Assembly (NCBI GenBank): GCA_040222455.1
Contig: JAVKDD010000011.1
Coordinates: forward strand, 1 to 64,000
DNA from: RHLJ01 sp040222455
Lineage (GTDB): Bacteria; Bacteroidota; Rhodothermia; Balneolales; Balneolaceae
DNA length: 64,000 nt
Reading direction: 5' to 3'
In this document: positions 53,867 to 62,801 of the stretch, in pieces
Position numbering within the stretch: the first letter of the stretch is position 1
How the letters are laid out: every line of letters begins with the position of its first letter
The notes under the pieces: model-generated
Database searches by the model: none
The model's input: the letters and a program-made list of their open reading frames with translations, nothing else
Told to the model about the DNA's origin: nothing
Made by a program: the position numbers and the translations under genes

Positions 53867-55705
53867 ATGAAAATACTCGGGGCAGTTTTTTTAAGTTTTT
53901 TTGTGTTAAGCTCGACATTAGATGCACAAACAGTTTCTTTTATTAATAATTCGGATCAGGAATCTCAGGATTCCCTTTTTCTAAATATTGTAATTCCAGA
54001 AACAGACACCGTACTATATTCTTTTTCAAGATATAGAGTAGCTGCTAATACTCATCCAGAAGCAACTGCTTATATAAATGGGGAAGAGGTAAAAGTATAT
54101 TCGAGTGGTGCTTTTGTAGACTTAATAGACCACGAAAAAGATACTACAATCATCGAATTTAGAGTAGAAAAATCCGGAGAATCACTTATAAAAACAATGT
54201 ATTTGATTCGCCCACCAGAAATAGATATGGATTTGCCAGATAATATAATTTCTGATTTAATGGTACTTCCTATGGAAGATAGTTGGATAGAACAAGGCGA
54301 AACTCTTACCGTTCAATTTCAAGGTAAATCTGGACAAGAAGCTTTATTCAGTATAGATGGAGTTACTGGAAATATTAAAATGCAAGAAGTACCTTCAGAA
54401 TTGGTTGATGGGAAAAAAGGAGTATACAGAGGTACTTATGTAGTTAAACCCAATGATTTTGCTAAAGATCGGAAAATCACTTTTAAAATTAAAAGAGGCT
54501 TACTTGGTTATCACAAAAGAGATACTAACGCAAGGGTGAGTTTTCTCAAAAATCCGATTGTTGGAGAAGTTTCTGCCGACAAAGCTTACCTGAATATTGG
54601 TTTAGGCACCGATCGATTAGGTGGAGCTAAATATGGTTACCTACAAAAAGGGGTCAGACTAAATATTGTCGGAAAACAGCAAAATGCGTACAAAGTGAGA
54701 CTTTCAGAAAGTTTAGATGCCTGGATTCCAATTGGTTTTGTCGAACTTTTAAATGAGAATATACCACCTATTTCTTCCCTTACTGGAAATGTCAGAATTT
54801 CAGGTAACTCTGATATCGATTTAATCCGTTTAAGCTTATCTGAAAAATTACCTTATATCTCCTATCAGGAATTAGATCCGAATAAGATAATAGTAGATGT
54901 TTTTGGAGCTACTTCTAATACTAATTGGAAAATAAAACATCTTTCCTCACATGGTATCAAAAATGTAGATTGGCAACAGGTTGAAAACGACAGATTTCGA
55001 CTTATGATCGAGCTAGATCATAGCCAGAATTGGGGCTACGAGATTGGGTATGGTTGGGGTTCCACATTGGATATTCGTATTAAAAAACCGCCTGTTGTTA
55101 AAGATGTTAGTATGCCACTTACAGGTAGAGTTATCGCTGTTGATGCAGGTCATGGAGGCACAAACAATGGATCACTTGGTGCAGCAGGCTTTCAGGAAAA
55201 AGAGATAACACTTCAGATTTCTGAAATTCTAAAATCTCAGCTAGAAAAAGCAGGTGCACAAGTGGTAATGACAAGAACAGATGATCGTTCGATGTACATG
55301 TCTGAACGCTGGGATATTATTTTGGAAAATAAAGCGGATCTTTTAGTTAGTATACATACAAACTCAATTGGTTATGGAAATGATCCTCTAGAAATTAAAG
55401 GAACAGGATCTTTTTACAAGCATTTAGCTTTTAAACCACTTGCTTCAATTATGTACGACAAAATGATTGGATTAGGTTTTGAAGACTATGGTTTAGTCGG
55501 TAATTTTAACTTTACCCTTAGCCAGCCTATCGAATTCCCAAATGTACTAGTAGAAACCGCATTTTTATCAAATCCTGAAGAAGAAATATTATTGACAGAT
55601 TCTGAGTTCCAATCAAAAATTGCTGAAGAAATAGTTAAAGGTCTAGAGCAATTTTACTTAGAGCATGCCTATTTAGAAACAATTTCTGATCAACCTGATA
55701 AGTAA
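53867..55705 (+). CDS. Periplasmic N-acetylmuramoyl-L-alanine amidase (Amidase_3) with SH3- and AMIN-like domains
   Basis: 612 residues; signal peptide to TLDAQ. An undefined N-terminal region is followed by an SH3-like segment (~240-305, GYLQKGVRLNIVGKQQNAYK), an AMIN-like segment (~310-410) and an Amidase_3 catalytic domain (~420-600). Zinc ligands and catalytic residues: His in AVDAGHGG (~428), Glu in FQEKEITL (~445), His in VSIHTNS (~495) and Glu in VLVETAFLSN. It cuts the bond between MurNAc and the stem peptide. It is co-transcribed with namZ (6-bp gap), so peptide removal and exo-muramidase digestion would be coupled. Confidence 0.92.
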   Translation: MKILGAVFLSFFVLSSTLDAQTVSFINNSDQESQDSLFLNIVIPETDTVLYSFSRYRVAANTHPEATAYINGEEVKVYSSGAFVDLIDHEKDTTIIEFRVEKSGESLIKTMYLIRPPEIDMDLPDNIISDLMVLPMEDSWIEQGETLTVQFQGKSGQEALFSIDGVTGNIKMQEVPSELVDGKKGVYRGTYVVKPNDFAKDRKITFKIKRGLLGYHKRDTNARVSFLKNPIVGEVSADKAYLNIGLGTDRLGGAKYGYLQKGVRLNIVGKQQNAYKVRLSESLDAWIPIGFVELLNENIPPISSLTGNVRISGNSDIDLIRLSLSEKLPYISYQELDPNKIIVDVFGATSNTNWKIKHLSSHGIKNVDWQQVENDRFRLMIELDHSQNWGYEIGYGWGSTLDIRIKKPPVVKDVSMPLTGRVIAVDAGHGGTNNGSLGAAGFQEKEITLQISEILKSQLEKAGAQVVMTRTDDRSMYMSERWDIILENKADLLVSIHTNSIGYGNDPLEIKGTGSFYKHLAFKPLASIMYDKMIGLGFEDYGLVGNFNFTLSQPIEFPNVLVETAFLSNPEEEILLTDSEFQSKIAEEIVKGLEQFYLEHAYLETISDQPDK

Positions 55706-55754
55706 TATGAAGCAGAGAATTGGATAACTAAACGTTTGCGAGTACTCTAATTAG

Positions 55755-55781
55755 GTCATTCCTGTGAATGCAGGAATCTAG
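55755..55781 (+). repeat. Palindromic GTCATTCCTG-type dispersed repeat
   Basis: ATTCCTG (55758-55764) and CAGGAAT (55771-55777) form a perfect 7-bp hairpin inside GGTCATTCCTG...CAGGAATCTAG. This matches the widespread bacterial 'GTCATTCCxGC...GCxGGAATCT' intergenic repeat type. One copy is seen in the window. Confidence 0.6.
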
Positions 55782-56051
55782 ATTTTACTAAAAAGGTGAG
55801 TACGAAATAAGTTCTCAAAAAAGTAGTCGGTCATACGTTTCAGTTTTAGGGAAAGCCTCGGTCTAACGGACTCTCTGTCTGACCATTAAACGGATTCGAG
55901 AGTATTATTTTTTCCTATTGAACTGGATTTATAGCTAATTGGAGCTGGTTCGCAATCCATTAGACTAGGAAACCGTCAGATGGAATTTAAAACCTTCTTT
56001 TAGTGGCGCAATAACCTGTCTTTTTTATCTCAAACTTACGTTAAATAAACA

Positions 56052-56077
56052 AAAAAAGTGCATTGAAGCACTTTTTT
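56052..56077. terminator. Bidirectional Rho-independent terminator
   Basis: AAAAAAGTGC (56052-56061) and GCACTTTTTT (56068-56077) form a perfect stem around ATTGAA. It lies just past the stop of the minus-strand amidase and can also end plus-strand transcripts. Confidence 0.8.
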
Positions 56078-56091
56078 ATAAAGATTATTCA

Positions 56092-58623
56092 TTATTTGAG
56101 AAGGGTCATTTTTTTGGAAATGATTCCAGAATTGGTTCTTAATTGATATATATAAATACCACTTGATAAATTTGATGCATCAAATTGAATAGTGTGAAAT
56201 CCTTCAGGTTTAGATCCCGAGAAAACCGTAGTCACTTTCCTACCTAATAAGTCATAAACCGAGATATTTACGTTGCTACGCTGCGGCAAGCCAAAACTAA
56301 TATTAGTACTCGGGTTGAATGGATTAGGGTAGTTCTGGTTTAATTTTACTTCTGTTGGAATATCTGCAAATAATTCCTCCTCGTTAGAAGTAGGTAATCC
56401 AAGTTCAACGGCTCTTAAATCATCAAAAAGAATAAACCCAGTAGAAGGCTGTCCATCTACATAAGTAAGTTGGTAGCTATCTAAATGAACGTTACCACTT
56501 ACGATACCATTACCATTTACCCATGGAACTACTTCATCGTTTGTCATATCCCATGAAATTAATTTCCAGCCTAACCAATCTACAGTATACCATTCGCTGG
56601 CTTCTAACTCATTATTAGCATCGCGTACAACAAATCGAAACTGATTACCATTACCATCTCCAAAAACATAAGATTGTAAAATTTTGGTACTACTGAATTT
56701 AGGAAGAGATACACTTCCTCGGTATTCTCTTATTAAATGTTCCGTATCTGATGTTCGCCAACCGTAATTAATTCTAAGAGATTGAGTGCTTTCACTTAAA
56801 AGGTTAACAATATCAGTTTCAACTTCTAAACTGGTTTGCTCTGCTATTATTCCGGTAGTGCTCCCCGATTGTGAAGGCTCCCACCATGCACTTAACCCTC
56901 CATCAAAATTGTCAATAGTAGTTTCATTCAAAAAATCTTGATTTCCAGTAGGGAATGTTCGAAGAATATTTGACCCAAGACTGTTTCCTGATGTATCACT
57001 TAATGTTCCTGAAAACTGGAGTTTATAGTTTTTATTTGGTTCAAGACGCTCAGAAGGAAAGAAGTTTAGAACACTTTTATCTGCTACAGAATAATATTTA
57101 GTGATACCTGGAACCGTATACGTTCCTAATCGTACCTGAATGGTAGTTTCGTCAATATTTGTAATATCTAAATGCTCATTGAATGAGGCACTTACAATTG
57201 GCCAAAGCTCGTTTAATTGAGTATTAGTTGGATACAAATCGGATATTTCAGGAGCAATGATATCAGCTTGACCCGTTTCAATTTCAAGAATAAAAGAATC
57301 TCCTTCTACTCCATCATTATTCCCATCAAGTTGATGCATATACGATGACTTATCGATTGCTGTTGAATCAATTTTCAATGTATAATTACTTACGAATTCA
57401 AGCTCATTTGTAATAATCTCAAGTCTAGAATCCGAAACCCATACTAAACGAATACTATCCGCAGGTGTGATTGAAAGTGCATCTTCTACGGTAGAGGTAA
57501 CCATTTTTCTGCTAAACTGAATTACTAAGTTTTCGCCCGGATTCACCGTGACTGGTTCTCCAACTTCAAATCCATTTATAGATGGTGGAACGGTTGATAC
57601 CAACGAAGCATCATGAAAGGTAAAGTCATCATTCAGCACATCAATAAATGCTGTATCAGAGTAAAAGCCTTCAGCACTTACAATAATTTGTTGATTTCCG
57701 TTTGAAAGTTCTTCTAAATAGTAGAATCCGTTTTTAAGTTCTTCAGGTTCAGATGAGTATTGATTGAATAAAGACTCAAAGGTATCGGTTGTATATGCTT
57801 TACCGTCGATAGAAATAACGGCTCCATTTATTGCATCACCATCATCAAAATCTGTAATTCTACCTGTTGCAATTCCAACGATTGGTCGATCAGTTGCTCC
57901 GAAATAATCAATCACTGTCCAGAAAGCAGCTTGAGCTTCCAGTCTTTTATACTCTGCATTCAGGTTTCTCTTTTGCTGAAATGGATTGGTATGAAAACCA
58001 CCTTCACTTAAAACAGATGCCATATTCGTAGTTCTATTCACAAATAAATAGGGCCATTGATTAGTGTGATTTGTTGGGAATCCTTGATAAAAAGTTCTAT
58101 CCGCATAATTTCCAATGGTGGGGATTCGCATTGCGGCTGTAAGTTCTACGATCAAAGTATCACCGAAAACCTTACCGCCATTTGGTGTTTTTTCAACAGT
58201 GTTTCCATTCTGTCTCCAACCACCATGCAACATTAATGTGTTATTAGTGGATGTTGCACCTGCATTACTATGAATGGAGTAAAAAAAATCTGCTCCAGTT
58301 GCATTGGCTAGATCATCTCTCTGACCTAAAGGAACTTGCTGTTGATCAGTTGTTCGGGAAATATATACTGTGTCGATATCAGTTTGAGTTAACAACATTT
58401 CACGTAATGCTAAACCAATACGAAGTACTTTCTCGGCTTCAGAATAGCCATAAAGACCTTGATTCTCAGTTTCGCTGTGGCCTGGATCTAAAAATATTGA
58501 AGCACCTTCAAGTCCGGTTACTTCTTGAGAATGTATAGCAGATGAAAAGCTTAGTAAAACAATACTTAGTAAAAAATAAAACGGAAACGATTTTAGCATA
58601 AGTTCTAATGATCTGAATTTCAT
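56092..58623 (-). CDS. T9SS-exported N-acetylmuramoyl-L-alanine amidase
   Basis: 843 residues; signal peptide ending IHSQ. Amidase_3 domain (~38-250): SIFLDPGHSETE (zinc His49), FFYSIHSNAG (~119) and SVLSEGGFHTNP. Then a carboxypeptidase-like Ig domain (~255-345), two Big_5-type Ig domains (~350-560), a jelly-roll binding module (~570-745) and a type A sorting domain (LNQNYPNPFNPSTNISFGL to SKKMTLLK). The zinc motif is DPGHS rather than the common DAGHGG. Surface display suggests attack on foreign or shed murein. Last gene of a minus-strand run starting with the NagB fusion. Confidence 0.88.
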   Translation of the reverse strand: MKFRSLELMLKSFPFYFLLSIVLLSFSSAIHSQEVTGLEGASIFLDPGHSETENQGLYGYSEAEKVLRIGLALREMLLTQTDIDTVYISRTTDQQQVPLGQRDDLANATGADFFYSIHSNAGATSTNNTLMLHGGWRQNGNTVEKTPNGGKVFGDTLIVELTAAMRIPTIGNYADRTFYQGFPTNHTNQWPYLFVNRTTNMASVLSEGGFHTNPFQQKRNLNAEYKRLEAQAAFWTVIDYFGATDRPIVGIATGRITDFDDGDAINGAVISIDGKAYTTDTFESLFNQYSSEPEELKNGFYYLEELSNGNQQIIVSAEGFYSDTAFIDVLNDDFTFHDASLVSTVPPSINGFEVGEPVTVNPGENLVIQFSRKMVTSTVEDALSITPADSIRLVWVSDSRLEIITNELEFVSNYTLKIDSTAIDKSSYMHQLDGNNDGVEGDSFILEIETGQADIIAPEISDLYPTNTQLNELWPIVSASFNEHLDITNIDETTIQVRLGTYTVPGITKYYSVADKSVLNFFPSERLEPNKNYKLQFSGTLSDTSGNSLGSNILRTFPTGNQDFLNETTIDNFDGGLSAWWEPSQSGSTTGIIAEQTSLEVETDIVNLLSESTQSLRINYGWRTSDTEHLIREYRGSVSLPKFSSTKILQSYVFGDGNGNQFRFVVRDANNELEASEWYTVDWLGWKLISWDMTNDEVVPWVNGNGIVSGNVHLDSYQLTYVDGQPSTGFILFDDLRAVELGLPTSNEEELFADIPTEVKLNQNYPNPFNPSTNISFGLPQRSNVNISVYDLLGRKVTTVFSGSKPEGFHTIQFDASNLSSGIYIYQLRTNSGIISKKMTLLK

Positions 58624-58644
58624 GACGATTTTCTCTAACCTAAT

Positions 58645-59604
58645 TTATTGCTGAATTGTGAGAGTATAGACAGCACCTTTGTCTGGTGCATCAAATGCAA
58701 TTTTTGAGCCAGTTGGAGACCAATCCGGATTTTGAGCGATTAAATCGGTGTTCTCAGTTAGGTTAATTTTGATGCTCCCATCAATACCAAAAGCATAAAT
58801 ATCTCCTTTCGTAATATTATAGCCATTGTCTTCACTAACAGAAGCAACAAGAAAGCGGCTATCTGGTGACCAGGAAGGGCGATTGGCTTTTCCTAAATCT
58901 ACAAGATTTGAACCATCTACATTCATTACATATAAGTTTCCACCGTAAACCTCAAAAGCGAGCTTTTGTCCATCTGGTGAAACCTCAAGATTTAAGTATT
59001 GGGCATCTTCAAAAGGAGAAATGTTCTCAGTTGAATTAGTAGGGATCATTCCTTTCGCAATGGCATTACTCTTTAGTACATAAAAAGCTTGGCTTGGTCT
59101 GCTTTTAAATTGTTGAGGAATATTCATTCCAGAGTTAAAAGCTTCCACTTTGTCGTTTTGTATAAGTACAACTTGCTCTCCAAATTGAGCCCATTTCGGA
59201 ATAGCATCCATGGTTGGGCGGAACTCTGTGATTTGATTCTGTGAACTTCCATCGGCTTGGAATATAGTGATGGCGTGATTTCTACGCCGATTTTCAGTAG
59301 CATTTACTCGTGTTAAAATAGCTTTTGAATCGTTCGACCAGCTTAACCCAAAACCCGCATCAGCATCGGTAAGTTGACGAAGGTTGGAACCATTAGCGTC
59401 CGCAAGCCAAATTCCAACATACCTATCAGCAGTAACTGCTATTGTATTTCCATCAGGCGACCATACTGGAGATTGGAAATTAATGCCATTTTGTTGAATT
59501 AAAATTTCTGGATCACCCATCGTTTTGGGTTGTGCATTTGATATTAAAGGAATAGAAGTGATAATTAATATCAGAGTTAAATTTGATAACCGGGTAAACT
59601 TCAT
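58645..59604 (-). CDS. Secreted TolB-like PD40 beta-propeller protein
   Basis: 319 residues with a signal peptide (to LISNAQ). Repeated PD40 blades: SPVWSPDGNTIAVTADRY, GLSWSNDSKAILTRV, LEVSPDGQKLAFEVYG, RPSWSPDSRFLVASV and NPDWSPTGSKIAFDAPD. It resembles the C-terminal domain of TolB without the N-terminal domain, and is most like a periplasmic binding or scaffold protein. It lies 21 bp before the T9SS amidase gene in an operon with the AmpG-like permease, so a role near murein is possible. No enzyme motif is visible. Confidence 0.78.
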   Translation of the reverse strand: MKFTRLSNLTLILIITSIPLISNAQPKTMGDPEILIQQNGINFQSPVWSPDGNTIAVTADRYVGIWLADANGSNLRQLTDADAGFGLSWSNDSKAILTRVNATENRRRNHAITIFQADGSSQNQITEFRPTMDAIPKWAQFGEQVVLIQNDKVEAFNSGMNIPQQFKSRPSQAFYVLKSNAIAKGMIPTNSTENISPFEDAQYLNLEVSPDGQKLAFEVYGGNLYVMNVDGSNLVDLGKANRPSWSPDSRFLVASVSEDNGYNITKGDIYAFGIDGSIKINLTENTDLIAQNPDWSPTGSKIAFDAPDKGAVYTLTIQQ

Positions 59605-59688
59605 AGTGAATTTTTGTTTAAGAGTAATTGAAAATATTTGCTCTATGATATATTTAAGAACGAAAATTGAAGGTAAAAGGTATAGACA

Positions 59689-60993
59689 TTAAATATCTTC
59701 GACATCCTTACTTTCTTTAGCTTTTTTACCAAATTCAGGATCAATTTTTACAAATGGCGTAATTATAAAAACCGGGATAGATGAAATAAGTACCCAAATG
59801 AAGAATTGTTCATAACCAACCGATTCTTGAATAAAACCGCTTACTGCTCCTGATATTGACATTCCTAGCGCCATTAATGCGGTTCCAAAAGCATAATGCG
59901 CTGTTTTATATTTTCCTCTAGCAATGTAAATCAGAAACATTAAAAAAGCTGCAAAGCCAAAGCCGTAACCAAATTTCTCAATTCCAACTAAAGCGCTTAT
60001 CAGTATATATGATTCAGGTTGGGCATAAGCTAGGTACCAATAAGCTGCATTTGGAAGGTTCATAATAATTATCATTGGCCAAAGCCATGCTTTTAACCCA
60101 TGTCTTGATATTACAATACCACCAAGTATTCCACCGATTGTTAGTGCAATAAGACCAATTGTGCCATTAATTACTCCAACATCTGTAACTGAAAGACCCA
60201 AACCTCCTAAATCGCGTGTATCTAATAAAAAAGGAGCGGCAAGTTTAACAAGTTGTCCTTCACCAAGTCTGTAAAGTAGAACAAATAGAATAGCTAGAAC
60301 AATTTGATCCTTTTTAAAGAAATCGACGAATGTTTTCCATACCGCTTTGAATGGAGATTCTCCTTCATTTTTTACAGGATAATCATCCGCTGGTTGAGGA
60401 AGAATAAATCGATGATAAAAAGACATAATCAGCATCAAAATTGCAACAATCCCAAGTATAGATATCCATGAAAAAGTTGAACTACCGGATCTAGTAGCAA
60501 TTACTCCTGCAAGAACTACAAAAAGACCTTCACCACTAATCATGGCGAGCCGGAAAAAAGTTGATCGAATACCAACGAAAAATGATTGTTTATCATCGCT
60601 TAATGCAAGCATGTAAAAACCATCTGCTGCGATATCATGTGTAGAAGAACTGAAAGCGGCAATAAATAGAAAAATCAGAGAGGCTTCAAAGAAATAATTG
60701 GTTCCAAGTGTAATTGCCGCACCCGCAAAAGAAATGGCTATGATACTTTGCATGAAGTATGTCCACCATCTTTTAGTCTTGTATATATCAATGAATGGAC
60801 TCCAAGCTGGTTTAAAAGCCCAAGGAAGTGAAAGCAAACTAGTATAAAATGCGATTTCTGAGTTAGAGACACCCAGATCTTTATACATAATAACCGATAC
60901 TGTTACAATAATTACATAAGGAATACCTTGAGTATAATATAAAGAGGGAATCCATGACCATGGATTTTTTTTAAATTCTGCTAAAAAAGTCAT
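59689..60993 (-). CDS. AmpG-like major facilitator superfamily permease
   Basis: 434 residues, about twelve membrane segments. Signature blocks resemble AmpG: SLYYTQGIPYVIIVTVS, then FKPAWSPFIDIYKTKRWW, a Bacteroidota-type FSSSTHDIAADGFYMLAL, and the late GYGFGFAAFLMFLIYIARG. AmpG imports GlcNAc-anhydroMurNAc muropeptides, and its usual partner NagZ is encoded in the same region. The match is at family level; a mono- or disaccharide substrate cannot be excluded. It lies between the phosphodiester glycosidase (16-bp gap) and the propeller gene. Confidence 0.82.
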   Translation of the reverse strand: MTFLAEFKKNPWSWIPSLYYTQGIPYVIIVTVSVIMYKDLGVSNSEIAFYTSLLSLPWAFKPAWSPFIDIYKTKRWWTYFMQSIIAISFAGAAITLGTNYFFEASLIFLFIAAFSSSTHDIAADGFYMLALSDDKQSFFVGIRSTFFRLAMISGEGLFVVLAGVIATRSGSSTFSWISILGIVAILMLIMSFYHRFILPQPADDYPVKNEGESPFKAVWKTFVDFFKKDQIVLAILFVLLYRLGEGQLVKLAAPFLLDTRDLGGLGLSVTDVGVINGTIGLIALTIGGILGGIVISRHGLKAWLWPMIIIMNLPNAAYWYLAYAQPESYILISALVGIEKFGYGFGFAAFLMFLIYIARGKYKTAHYAFGTALMALGMSISGAVSGFIQESVGYEQFFIWVLISSIPVFIITPFVKIDPEFGKKAKESKDVEDI

Positions 60994-61009
60994 AGTCGTA
61001 ATTCCCGTT

Positions 61010-62686
61010 CTATTTAATTAGTGTTATTCTTTGAACCTGTGTAAAAAGATCCGACGATGTCTGTAAGTCAACCTTTACAAAGTAAACACCGCTTGAAATA
61101 TTAGTTGCATCCCAAGTATGCTGATAATTTCCTGAGCCCTGCCTTCCATTAAACAATGTTTTAATAAGTTGACCATTTATATTAAATACCTCAACTTTTA
61201 CTTGTCCACTTGCTGGTAACTGATAACTTATATTTGTAGAAGGATTAAAAGGATTTGGGTAAGCAGGATACAGCTCAAAAGCTTCTTTTTGAGTCTCAAA
61301 TTCATTATTCGTCATTTGTTTTTCTATACCTACAAAGCGAATAGCATCTGCCACAACATAATTATTGACATCTCCACCAATATTTGAAATAATTACCTTA
61401 TCTGAGTTTGTGCCAGAAAAGGGAAACTCACCTAACTTTACCCACTGAGAGTTATCTGTACTTTGATCTGCATAAACGGTATCTATTCCTTGTTCATGTT
61501 GAATAATAAATGCTGATTTTTTACTCCGATTTGAAGATGAAACCCACCAACCATATAATTCATATAAATTCGATTCAGGTAAGTCTGGAGAAAAAGTAAC
61601 AGATTTAGAACCATCGCCACCTAAAGTAAGTAGGGATGGAGTGTTTCCATAATATCCTGCATTTGCTGATTCAGCCCAACCACTACTTACTTCTGCGAGT
61701 GCGTCACCCGTATCAATAATTTGTTCGAATCCTACGGATGAGATTTTTGGGATAGAATCAACAGGAACGACCGCTAAAAAAGTTGCGACTGATCGTTGTA
61801 ATGTGCTTCCACTAGGTCTGTTAATAAGTGAGTCTCCTATTACCATCTGGCTTGATCCGCCGCCATCAAGGTTAATTGCTTCGGTTGCACCAAGCGAGAT
61901 CATTATTTCTGCAAGTTCGGTTAAACTTACTCCAACAGATACAGATCCTTGTCGCCCATCAATTACCATGAGTATTGCCTTACCATCATTAGTATATCCA
62001 GCTGCAGTTCTTGGGTCCGAATTACTAAGACCAACTCCAGATCCCCAAAATATTTCTTCGTTATAAGTAACCTTTGAGCTATCACCTTTTACTAAAACTG
62101 GACCACCACCAACACCTAGGAATGCATCAGAATATAATTCTCCACTTTCTTTAGTTGGAGCAGGTAAAGGGTTATCATTTGAACTGGTATAAGGCATTGG
62201 GGAATCAAATTGGTATAAATTATCTATTCCTCCTCCAAAATGATAAATCCAATCTACTGACATACTCCGGTCTTTTTTAATACCAAACATACTTCGAATT
62301 ACTGGGTATGAGTTAGAGCTTCTTGTCAATGCGGGTACATTCTGAGCTAGAACCTCACCTGGGTGAACTAAAGTTGAATAACTAATACCTCCACCAAAAT
62401 ATCCTCCATTTATTGCGGCAAATACATTTTCTCTGGAAGCAAAATTCGAAATAGATTCTGTACCATTTTCTGCCAGATAGGGAACTAAGGCTATATCAGC
62501 ATTATTCAGATCAACTTCAAAGTACCATCCTTTTAAAGCAGGACTAACTCTTATTCCCTCAAAAAACCGAATACCATCTGGAAGTTGTACAGTTTCAGTT
62601 TTTTCAGTCCATGTAATTGCTTGTGCTAAAACAAAAGAATTAAACAAAAGACATGTAAGGATGGAAAGAAGTACAGATTTTTTCAT
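61010..62686 (-). CDS. T9SS-exported phosphodiester glycosidase (NAGPA/DUF2233 domain)
   Basis: 558 residues; signal peptide to FVLAQ. The NAGPA domain (~75-310) shows FAAINGGYFGGGISYS, GVGGGPVLVKG, LMVIDGRQGSVSVGVS and ATEAINLDGGGSSQMVIGD, the core of N-acetylglucosamine-1-phosphodiester alpha-N-acetylglucosaminidases. A golvesin-like binding module (~330-450, YELYGWWVSSSNRSKKSAF) and a type A sorting domain (AYPNPFNPSTNISYQL to RITLIK) follow. Such enzymes release sugars linked by phosphodiesters, e.g. from capsules or teichoic-type polymers. It shares an operon with the AmpG-like permease. Confidence 0.87.
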   Translation of the reverse strand: MKKSVLLSILTCLLFNSFVLAQAITWTEKTETVQLPDGIRFFEGIRVSPALKGWYFEVDLNNADIALVPYLAENGTESISNFASRENVFAAINGGYFGGGISYSTLVHPGEVLAQNVPALTRSSNSYPVIRSMFGIKKDRSMSVDWIYHFGGGIDNLYQFDSPMPYTSSNDNPLPAPTKESGELYSDAFLGVGGGPVLVKGDSSKVTYNEEIFWGSGVGLSNSDPRTAAGYTNDGKAILMVIDGRQGSVSVGVSLTELAEIMISLGATEAINLDGGGSSQMVIGDSLINRPSGSTLQRSVATFLAVVPVDSIPKISSVGFEQIIDTGDALAEVSSGWAESANAGYYGNTPSLLTLGGDGSKSVTFSPDLPESNLYELYGWWVSSSNRSKKSAFIIQHEQGIDTVYADQSTDNSQWVKLGEFPFSGTNSDKVIISNIGGDVNNYVVADAIRFVGIEKQMTNNEFETQKEAFELYPAYPNPFNPSTNISYQLPASGQVKVEVFNINGQLIKTLFNGRQGSGNYQHTWDATNISSGVYFVKVDLQTSSDLFTQVQRITLIK

Positions 62687-62801
62687 TTGAAATCACTTTT
62701 CGATAATTACTCGAATTAAAACTTTAAATCAAGAAACTTAAGGTTCGTAAAGTTTAAGAATTAATAAACCGTTGTTCGTTTAATCAAAGCTTAAAAAAGA
62801 G

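Larger units (their letters stand above)
55706..56091. other. Gene-free region between converging amidase genes
   Basis: 386 bp without an ORF. It contains a GTCATTCCTG...CAGGAATCT repeat element (55755-55781), two separated inverted pairs (ACTCTC with GAGAGT near 55868-55908; GAGTAC boxes near 55738 and 55797) and a terminator at the right end. The middle part is GC-richer and has many short palindromes, like a decayed repeat or a small structured RNA; neither can be shown. Confidence 0.5.
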
